Source of the DNA: Candidatus Accumulibacter sp. UBA704 | GTDB taxonomy: Bacteria; Pseudomonadota; Gammaproteobacteria; Burkholderiales; Rhodocyclaceae | Direction: 5' to 3' | Length of the DNA stretch: 10,534 nucleotides | Assembly: GCA_002304785.1 (NCBI GenBank) | Contig: DBMG01000171.1 | Coordinates: 1 to 10,534, forward strand | Part shown: piece by piece, positions 6,007 to 10,534 of the stretch | How positions within the stretch are numbered: position 1 is the stretch's first letter | Layout: the number at the start of each line of letters is the position of its first letter | Program-made: the position numbers and the translations under genes | Notes under the pieces: generated by a model | The model's database searches: none | What the model saw: the letters and a program-made list of their open reading frames with translations, nothing else | What the model was told of the DNA's origin: nothing

Positions 6007-6450
6007 ATGAAGCTGACCACGTTTTCCGACTACACCCTGCGCGTCCTGATGTATCTGGCGGTCGAGCGGGACGGATTGGCGACGATTACCGAAATTGCCG
6101 CGGCCTACGGCATCTCGGAAAACCACCTGATGAAAGTCGTCCACCAGCTGGCGCGGACTGGGGTGATCGAGACGGTGCGCGGGAAAGGCGGCGGCGTCCG
6201 GCTGCTACAGGATCCCGCTGACATCCGGTTGGGGAAGATCGTGCGGGCAAGCGAAGGCAACAGCCCCATCGTCGAGTGCCTTTCCGGCGAGCCGGGTGGA
6301 TGCAGGATCACTCGCGCCTGCCGGCTGGCGCCAATCCTCGTGCGCGCTTTCGACGCGCTGTATCAGACGCTCGACGAGTATTCCCTCGCGGACCTCGTCA
6401 AAGACTCGCGCCAATCAAGCCAGATTCGGGCGCTCCTGAAACAGACCTGA
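6007..6450 (+). CDS. nsrR: NsrR-type NO-sensing Rrf2 family repressor
   Basis: A 147-residue Rrf2 family transcription factor. The start MKLTTFSDYTLRVLMYLA is typical of NsrR; the winged helix spans about 1-80, with the helix-turn-helix at 25-50 (TITEIAAAYGISENHLMKVV) and the wing RGKGGGVRL (58-66). The cluster ligands are C91, C99 and C105, and D8 occupies the place of the aspartate that is the fourth ligand of the [4Fe-4S] cluster in Streptomyces NsrR. NO destroys the cluster and releases DNA, so target genes are derepressed. Rrf2 relatives such as IscR have a different cysteine spacing, which favours NsrR. There is no strong Shine-Dalgarno sequence before 6007 (GCGAAG only). Two NsrR-like dyads lie upstream, and a hemerythrin gene follows 16 bp downstream in the same unit. 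Confidence 0.93.
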   Translation: MKLTTFSDYTLRVLMYLAVERDGLATITEIAAAYGISENHLMKVVHQLARTGVIETVRGKGGGVRLLQDPADIRLGKIVRASEGNSPIVECLSGEPGGCRITRACRLAPILVRAFDALYQTLDEYSLADLVKDSRQSSQIRALLKQT

Positions 6451-6466
6451 CCAACGGAGAAATGCC

Positions 6467-6886
6467 TTGAAGCGCAGCCCGTCCCTTGTCGCCCTATCCC
6501 GCGAACACCACACGGCCTTGGTGTGGGCAAAACGCGCCCAACGCGGAGGTTCCAGCGATCCGAAGACGTTGGTGACACAACTCGCGGCAGTATTCGACCG
6601 CGAAATGGAACCGCATTTCCAGACCGAAGAAAGGGGTCTTCTCCCGGCGTTGCGTGCGTGCGGGCAAAATGACCTGGTGGACCGCACGCTCGCCGACCAT
6701 CGCTCCTTGCGCAATGAGGTCGCCCGTATTCGTGCTGGATGTACCGATGCTGTCGAAGCATTCGGTAGATTGTTGGGCGCACACGTCCGTTTCGAGGAAC
6801 GCGAGTTGTTTCCTGTCGCCGAGGTGTTATTGTTTTCCGCCGCGGCGACTGGGGCAGAGAAGGACGAACCCAGGATGTCTGTTTAA
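6467..6886 (+). CDS. Hemerythrin HHE domain protein (nsrR partner)
   Basis: A 139-residue four-helix-bundle protein of the hemerythrin/HHE family, expected to bind a di-iron centre and O2 or NO, or to take part in repair of iron-sulfur clusters as YtfE/RIC does. Likely ligands are H14 or H15 (SREHHTALVW), H50 and E54 (EPHFQTEE), H78 (LADHRSL), H106 and E110 (HVRFEERELFP). There are no N-terminal cysteines like those of the ScdA domain of RIC, so it is a single-domain form. The start is TTG at 6467 with GGAG seven bases upstream; the nearby ATG at 6462 meets a stop after two codons. It is 16 bp after nsrR and most likely co-transcribed, making it a probable NO-responsive gene. The family is sure; the biochemical role is not. 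Confidence 0.9.
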   Translation: MKRSPSLVALSREHHTALVWAKRAQRGGSSDPKTLVTQLAAVFDREMEPHFQTEERGLLPALRACGQNDLVDRTLADHRSLRNEVARIRAGCTDAVEAFGRLLGAHVRFEERELFPVAEVLLFSAAATGAEKDEPRMSV

Positions 6887-6889
6887 TAG

Positions 6890-6913
6890 CACGCAGAACC
6901 GCCACACTGCGTG
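6890..6913 (+). terminator. Weak terminator-like hairpin after the nsrR-hemerythrin unit
   Basis: CACGCAG (6890-6896) pairs with CTGCGTG (6907-6913) around a 10-nt loop, 3 nt after the hemerythrin stop. There is no U-run behind it, so it may be a partial terminator or a 3'-end stabiliser. Confidence 0.35.
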
Positions 6914-6968
6914 ACTCACAATCCCTACCGCCGTTTCAAGGACTTCACTCCCTCGAAAGGAAAATGCC

Positions 6969-7361
6969 ATGTTCCACCAACCTCCGGATCTTTATCGCGC
7001 CATTGTGGAGCAAAGCGCTGATGCGATCATTTTTGCCGATCCCAACGGGCTGATTGGCATATGGAACGCAGCATCCGAGCGCCTATTCGGCTTCAGTACC
7101 GAAGAAGTCCTCGGACAATCGCTCGACATCATCATCCCAGAACGCCTTCGTGAACCGCATTGGCGCGGATACACGGCAGCGATGAAATCGGGAAAGACAA
7201 AGCACGCCGGACGCCCAACACTAACCAAGGCATTACATAAATCAGGGGTATCCATCTACGTGCAGATGAGTTTTTCCGCCATTGTCTCCGAAGAGGGCAC
7301 CGTATTCGGATCGATGGCCATGGCGCGTCCTGCACCACCTCCGGTACGACAACCTGCATGA
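6969..7361 (+). CDS. Standalone PAS domain protein, possible heme-binding gas sensor
   Basis: A 130-residue protein that is almost only a PAS domain (about residues 8-118): LYRAIVEQSADAIIFAD (8-24), GLIGIWNAASERLFGFSTEE (27-46) and the helix IIPERLREPHWRGY (55-68). No kinase, cyclase or DNA-binding domain is attached, and the tail is short and proline-rich (PAPPPVRQPA). H64 lines up with the heme-ligating histidine of Bradyrhizobium FixL (PEPYRHEH compared with PERLREPH), so it may bind heme and sense O2 or NO; many PAS domains with this helix pattern are not proven heme proteins. The start at 6969 has AAAGGAAA upstream. It lies 82 bp after the hemerythrin, same strand, and could act in trans on a partner. 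Family clear, ligand speculative. Confidence 0.82.
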   Translation: MFHQPPDLYRAIVEQSADAIIFADPNGLIGIWNAASERLFGFSTEEVLGQSLDIIIPERLREPHWRGYTAAMKSGKTKHAGRPTLTKALHKSGVSIYVQMSFSAIVSEEGTVFGSMAMARPAPPPVRQPA

Positions 7362-7696
7362 CACTTGTGCCGTCGAGCCGCCGCGGCTGACATAGTCGAC
7401 GCAAATATTCTTCCAATTACGGATCGTTCCAACGCATTACAGTCCAGAATCTGGTTCAACACGTCGATGCGCGCAAGTCGCTTTGCCGAATTCACACTGT
7501 TCGGCCTTATGAAGCTTTTCATAAGGCCGAGGATTGGAAGTTCGATTCTCCCCCACCCGTGGTTGTTTGACGTTATCGCCCCTTTCGTCGAGCCGTGATA
7601 ACAAGTTCAGAGCCGCACCACACCAAAAGGAGCACGCCGACAACGCCGATGACGAAGCGACCGTCTTCAGGAGTCGAGCCCGCCAGACAACGCCAA
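7362..7696. other. 335-bp noncoding stretch between convergent PAS and AraC genes
   Basis: No open frame here has a credible start, ribosome binding site and family pattern. It holds a compound hairpin at 7370-7400 (AGCCG-CCG-CGGCT inside CGTCG/CGACG arms) just after the PAS gene, the 13-bp palindrome at 7501-7530, and a tRNA T-arm-like string GTTCGATTC at 7540-7548. The sequence looks patchier than its neighbours and may be decayed DNA. Confidence 0.6.
7501..7530. repeat. Perfect 13-bp inverted repeat with GCTT loop
   Basis: TCGGCCTTATGAA (7501-7513) and TTCATAAGGCCGA (7518-7530) are exact reverse complements around GCTT. There is no T-run on either side. It lies 139 bp after the PAS stop and 166 bp after the AraC stop, so it could be a bidirectional transcription end, an RNA element, or a protein-bound palindrome. 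Confidence 0.8.
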
Positions 7697-8830
7697 TCAG
7701 GCGTTCCGGTTCCTGTACTGCGTCGGGGTCATGCCGGTTTTTTGCTTGAACGCCGTATTGAACACGGACTTTGAATTGAAGCCGGAGGCGATCATTACCT
7801 CCAGGATGGTCTTACCCTCTTCCCGAAGGTCGAGGAGTCCCGCGGCATGGCGTATTCGATAGTCACCCACGAAATCAAAGAAATTTTTCTCAAATCCGTG
7901 ATTGATCACAAATGAGAGCTCGCGGGGAGACACACCCATCTGCTTGGCCAACTGATTCAACGACAAATTCGCGTTCAGGAATGGTTTTTCTCCGTCCATG
8001 AACCGCTCAATCCGATCTTTCTGCTCATCCGTAGGCAAGACTGATTCCTTGCAAAGCTCGCGTTCTTCGAGCAGCCCCGCCTCTTCGCTCGTCAACCCGG
8101 AAAATACGACCGACTGTTTCAGCGCATGAATGACTAGCATGTTGATGAAGATGAACCCCGACGCGCCGGCGACCATCAGTACATAACCGATTTCGGCGGA
8201 ACATTTGAAGATGAAGAACGCCAGGCAATAGATCAGGCTTACCGTCCAGATCACTGCATATCCGGACAACAGGACTTTCAGCCACGCCATCTGCTTGCTC
8301 TCGACGTCCGAGAAAATATCCTTGACGCTCGCCGCAAATTTTCTCAAGGCCTGCACGGAATAGATCAGATACGAGAGGAAAACTCCATGGATGACGAGCG
8401 CGAGCGACAGCGACGTGGGCATGCCGGGAAGGTCCTGATCGAGAAGAATTTGGGTCTTTACCTCGACCGGTTTCAGGTAATAGGCGAAGAAGAACACAAC
8501 GGCCGCCGCGCAAAACGGCAACAGGTGCACAAAATGCCGTGGTTTGATGGCGAAGTCACGGCGCATCAGAGACTTCGTATATAAGTAGATCGCCGGCGGC
8601 TGCAAGATTGACAGCAGGGTTCCGAGATAGGCGTAATTTGGATGTCGCACGGTCATCCCGGCGCTATAGAGAAGAATCTCGGCGTACTCGGCGGCAATGG
8701 AAAGCAGGACGACCACCAGCAGCCTGTTGCTCGTCTGCCCGATGTTTGACGGTAGGACCAGAAATACCGAGAGCACGACCGCTTGGGTCACGCTGGCGGC
8801 AAGCAGGAAATTCGACACGTCAATCTGCAT
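7697..8830 (-). CDS. Membrane-embedded AraC family transcription regulator
   Basis: A 377-residue fusion of a membrane domain and a DNA-binding domain. Seven hydrophobic segments fill residues 6-235 (about 6-26, 36-56, 66-86, 100-119, 140-160, 185-208 and 215-235). A linker leads to an AraC/XylS domain at about 270-377 with two helix-turn-helix units: LSLNQLAKQMGVSPRELSFV (289-308) and ILEVMIASGFNSKSVFNTAF (342-361), then KQKTGMTPTQYRN, the usual C-terminal signature. Such seven-helix AraC proteins are membrane-bound sensors that act on DNA without leaving the membrane; the ligand is unknown. The start at 8830 has GAGGTGA upstream. It is divergent from the DUF6448 gene, and the shared 289-bp intergenic region holds direct repeats typical of AraC operators. 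Architecture is sure; signal and targets are unknown. Confidence 0.92.
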   Translation of the reverse strand: MQIDVSNFLLAASVTQAVVLSVFLVLPSNIGQTSNRLLVVVLLSIAAEYAEILLYSAGMTVRHPNYAYLGTLLSILQPPAIYLYTKSLMRRDFAIKPRHFVHLLPFCAAAVVFFFAYYLKPVEVKTQILLDQDLPGMPTSLSLALVIHGVFLSYLIYSVQALRKFAASVKDIFSDVESKQMAWLKVLLSGYAVIWTVSLIYCLAFFIFKCSAEIGYVLMVAGASGFIFINMLVIHALKQSVVFSGLTSEEAGLLEERELCKESVLPTDEQKDRIERFMDGEKPFLNANLSLNQLAKQMGVSPRELSFVINHGFEKNFFDFVGDYRIRHAAGLLDLREEGKTILEVMIASGFNSKSVFNTAFKQKTGMTPTQYRNRNA

Positions 8831-8911
8831 GGGTAGCAGTCACCTCATCTCCATCAATCCTCATCCCAGAATAACGCGCCCACCCCGAAAACACGAATCC
8901 ACGCCGGTGTT

Positions 8912-8926
8912 GTGCCATCTGGGCAC
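8912..8926. repeat. Small inverted repeat in the AraC/DUF6448 intergenic region
   Basis: GTGCC (8912-8916) and GGCAC (8922-8926) flank ATCTG. The dyad lies just left of the 11-bp direct repeats and may be part of the same regulatory region; on its own it is weak evidence. Confidence 0.3.
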
Positions 8927-8932
8927 CCTAAC

Positions 8933-8964
8933 AACGTTCGATTCTCCGTCTCGAACGTTCGATT
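8933..8964. promoter_or_regulatory. Direct repeats spaced 21 bp, candidate AraC-family operator
   Basis: AACGTTCGATT occurs at 8933-8943 and again at 8954-8964, a 21-bp period, or two helical turns. AraC-family proteins commonly bind two same-direction half-sites about 21 bp apart. The second copy is also within a perfect 12-bp palindrome, TCGAACGTTCGA (8951-8962). A degenerate third copy, AACGAGAATT, lies at 8976-8985. The place between the divergent AraC and DUF6448 genes supports an operator role. Confidence 0.55.
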
Positions 8965-9119
8965 TCGTGCATACGAACGAGAATTCCGGCGCAAGTGCCT
9001 ACATTGGACACCGAAGCCTGAGTGTTTGGACGCCATCGCGGATGAACGTCCGACACCATTTCTTCAAGCCGACTTCGGCAAAAGCATCATTCATTTAATT
9101 GAGACAAAGGAGCATAAAC

Positions 9120-9743
9120 ATGAGAAACCTCTTGAAAACCAAAACGGCGTTGGCTGCAGGCGTGTTGATCCTCGCAAACTTCGCCTTGGCGGGATCCGCT
9201 GCGGCGCACTGCGATGGGCTCGACGGCCCGGTCATCATTGAAGCCCGATCGGCGCTTGAAAAAAAGGACGTCACTCCATTGCTAAAATGGATCCCCGAAG
9301 CCAGCGAACATACGATCAAGGAATCCTTCGCCAAGACGTTGCAGGAACGGACGAACGGCAAGGCAGCGCAGGAAGCAGCCGATAGAAAACTCTTCGAAAC
9401 CCTCGTCCGGGTTCACCGAGAGTCCGAGGGGGCGCCTTTTACGGGCATCAAGCCCGCTGGGCAAATCGCGTCCGTCGTGGTCGAAGCGGACGCCGCGCTA
9501 GCCAGGAAGAACGTCGATCACCTCGCAAAGCACGTCGCTGCACAGGTGGAGAATTCCGTCCGTGAGAAATTCGAGAAAACGGCGCACAGCAGGAAGACCG
9601 CAGACCAGTCCGTCGAGAAGGGACGTGAGTTCGTGAACAACTACGTTCAGTACGTCCACTTTGTGGAAGAGTTGAACAACATGGCAACTCAGAAACCGGA
9701 GCACCACCCCGCCGATGCAAAAACCTCTGGCCATGTGCATTGA
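9120..9743 (+). CDS. Secreted DUF6448-type protein with two tandem repeats
   Basis: A 207-residue exported protein. Residues 1-29 form a signal peptide (RNLLKTKT, hydrophobic core, AGSAAA), cleaved at or next to A29. The mature protein begins HCDGLDGPVI, then VRVHRESEGAPFTGIKPAG (96-114), which matches my recollection of the DUF6448 family; its function is unknown. Residues 41-103 and 122-184 are two copies in register at an offset of 81 with no gap (E41/E122, A45/A126, L46/L127, V51/V132, F70/F151, H99/H180). The C-terminus is histidine-rich (PEHHPADAKTSGHVH). Together with H30 and C31 this suggests periplasmic metal binding, an inference. The start at 9120 has AAGGAG eight bases upstream; an earlier ATG at 9099 lacks such a site. 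It is divergent from the membrane AraC regulator and followed by a terminator. Confidence 0.88.
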   Translation: MRNLLKTKTALAAGVLILANFALAGSAAAHCDGLDGPVIIEARSALEKKDVTPLLKWIPEASEHTIKESFAKTLQERTNGKAAQEAADRKLFETLVRVHRESEGAPFTGIKPAGQIASVVVEADAALARKNVDHLAKHVAAQVENSVREKFEKTAHSRKTADQSVEKGREFVNNYVQYVHFVEELNNMATQKPEHHPADAKTSGHVH

Positions 9744-9795
9744 GCTCGGGCTGTCCAGCTTCGACGGGAATAAGCCCCGTTACTAGACGACGAAG

Positions 9796-9821
9796 GCCCC
9801 AAGATTTGCCTTACTTGGGGC
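9796..9821 (+). terminator. Terminator-like hairpin after the DUF6448 gene
   Basis: GCCCCAAG (9796-9803) and CTTGGGGC (9814-9821) form an 8-bp perfect stem with a 10-nt loop, 52 bp after the stop. The trailing sequence TGTTCAT is only mildly U-rich. A weaker hairpin, ACGGG/CCCGT, lies just before it at about 9763-9780. Confidence 0.55.
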
Positions 9822-9833
9822 TGTTCATCCGTC

Positions 9834-9839
9834 TATAAA
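9834..9839 (+). promoter_or_regulatory. Candidate -10 for the second hemerythrin gene
   Basis: TATAAA (9834-9839) is a 5 of 6 match to the -10 consensus, about 75 bp before the start codon and just past the terminator. No good -35 lies 16-18 bp upstream, so an activator or another sigma factor would be needed if it is used. The predicted leader would contain an imperfect hairpin at 9847-9885 (CGGGG/CCCCG plus TGCT/AGCA with a two-base bulge). Confidence 0.35.
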
Positions 9840-9914
9840 TGAATCTCGGGGAGTGCTCTCTCGTCACTCGGCCGAAAGCACCCCGCCCGATTTCTCTTAC
9901 GAAGGAGAGTTTCG

Positions 9915-10493
9915 ATGAGCAAAGCGATCGATGATCTCAAGCATGAACATAATGCAATTCTGTTCGCCCTGGAAATCCTGGAAGGCATGAATCGCGAACT
10001 GGCGACCAGGAAGAGTATCGACGTCACTGACGTTTCCGATTTCCTCGGTTTCCTTAAAGAGTTCGCCGACAAGTGCCACCACGGCAAAGAAGAGGGCTTC
10101 CTTTTTCCCGCCTTGATCAAGGCGGGTCTCCCGGAACAACAGGCGCCGGTCGCTGTGCTGCTCGCGGAACACGTTAAAGGGCGGGAATGGATTCGGGCAC
10201 TAGAGGCGGCGACGTTCCCCCTGCTCAGGAGCGATGAATTCAGAACGGCCTCGAAAGGCTACATGGACCTTTTGCAATCCCATATCGAGAAAGAGAATAC
10301 CGTTCTCTTTCCCATCGCCGAGAAGTTGCTTACCGCAACGCAACTCGGTGAGTTGTATGAGTCCTTTGAAAACCACGAGGCCACCGTTGTCGGCCAAGGC
10401 CGCCACGAACAACTGCACGCCCTGCTCAAAGGGTTGATGGAGAAGTACTCACCCGACAGGCAGTCCGGAATCGGACCACGGGACGAAGCTTAA
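9915..10493 (+). CDS. Hemerythrin HHE domain protein, longer form
   Basis: A 192-residue cytoplasmic hemerythrin-like protein. Candidate di-iron ligands are H12 (LKHEHNAIL), H56 and E60 (CHHGKEEGFLFPAL), H86 (LAEHVKG), H123 and E127 (SHIEKENTVLFPIAEKLL). A C-terminal helix (146-175) carries three more histidines (ENHEATVVGQGRHEQLHAL). The pattern HHGKEE...LFP is typical of HHE proteins found next to denitrification and anaerobic genes; proposed roles are O2/NO binding or sensing. The start at 9915 has AAGGAG nine bases upstream. It is longer than the nsrR-linked hemerythrin and the two share only the family pattern, so they are not a recent duplication. An open frame begins 17 bp downstream with its own ribosome binding site, so it is probably first in an operon leaving the window. 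Confidence 0.92.
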   Translation: MSKAIDDLKHEHNAILFALEILEGMNRELATRKSIDVTDVSDFLGFLKEFADKCHHGKEEGFLFPALIKAGLPEQQAPVAVLLAEHVKGREWIRALEAATFPLLRSDEFRTASKGYMDLLQSHIEKENTVLFPIAEKLLTATQLGELYESFENHEATVVGQGRHEQLHALLKGLMEKYSPDRQSGIGPRDEA

Positions 10494-10510
10494 TCAAGGA
10501 GAATACAGCG

Positions 10511-10534
10511 ATGAGCAATGAAAACGCAGTGCCT
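10511..10534 (+). CDS. Start of a further gene, cut by the right edge
   Basis: Eight codons (MSNENAVP) follow a good ribosome binding site, AAGGAG at 10497-10502, eight bases upstream of the ATG. The gene begins 17 bp after the hemerythrin stop and is likely in the same operon. Too little is visible to name a product. Confidence 0.6.

Noticed and set aside
7440..7565. A complete tRNA gene ending near 7560
   Set aside because: No D-arm or acceptor stem pairs with the T-arm-like string, the anticodon loop would be 18 nt, and a T-stem pair is mismatched.
7437..7749. Small open frames in the stretch between the PAS and AraC genes
   Set aside because: No ribosome binding sites, no recognisable pattern, and partial overlap with the AraC coding end.
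9099..9119. Upstream start of the DUF6448 protein (seven extra residues)
   Set aside because: AAGGAG sits eight bases before the ATG at 9120, and the signal peptide fits best from there.
8697..9241. Plus-strand frames across the AraC/DUF6448 intergenic region
   Set aside because: They lack ribosome binding sites and overlap real genes at their ends in other frames.
1..10534. Insertion sequences, CRISPR arrays or integrases
   Set aside because: No transposase or integrase pattern and no regularly spaced repeat series was seen on either strand.

Overview
The window (about 58-60% GC by eye) reads as a chromosomal nitric-oxide (NO) respiration and defence region of a denitrifying proteobacterium. 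The combination of cytochrome c-type NO reductase genes norC and norB, nnrS, a standalone DUF2249 protein, an NsrR-type regulator and hemerythrins suggests a betaproteobacterium of the Rhodocyclales/Azoarcus-Thauera-Dechloromonas kind. That placement is inferred from gene content only. No transposase, integrase or CRISPR array is visible, and no complete RNA gene.

Left half, all on the minus strand (read right to left). An operon starts at 5916: a MIP18/DUF59 protein, a DUF2249 protein, a 12-segment membrane protein of unknown function, and nnrS (stop at 2900). A second unit then starts at 2734 behind an FNR/DNR-type promoter: norC, norB, a strong hairpin, a norE-like cytochrome oxidase subunit III-type gene, and a norF-like gene cut by the left edge. 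norC/norB make the membrane enzyme that reduces NO to N2O. NorE/NorF-like proteins and NnrS are known accessories of NO reduction and NO tolerance.

Middle. Between the DUF59 gene and nsrR (6007, plus strand) lies an A+T-rich stretch with two 23-bp dyads resembling NsrR operators. NsrR (D8, C91, C99, C105) would therefore control both directions: its own unit (nsrR plus a hemerythrin) and the DUF59-DUF2249-12TM-nnrS operon. A standalone PAS protein with a FixL-like histidine follows.

Right third. A 335-bp noncoding stretch holds a 13-bp perfect hairpin. Next is a minus-strand AraC-family regulator with a seven-helix membrane domain. Divergent from it is a secreted DUF6448 protein made of two tandem repeats; the intergenic region between them carries an 11-bp direct repeat with 21-bp spacing, an arrangement typical of AraC-family operators. 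A terminator, a second hemerythrin and the first eight codons of another gene complete the window.

Overall: enzymes that remove NO, di-iron and heme-type proteins that may bind or sense NO/O2, and at least three regulatory inputs (NsrR, an FNR/DNR-type regulator, and a membrane AraC protein). The DUF59, DUF2249, 12-TM, PAS and DUF6448 proteins have no firmly established roles and are the most interesting material here.
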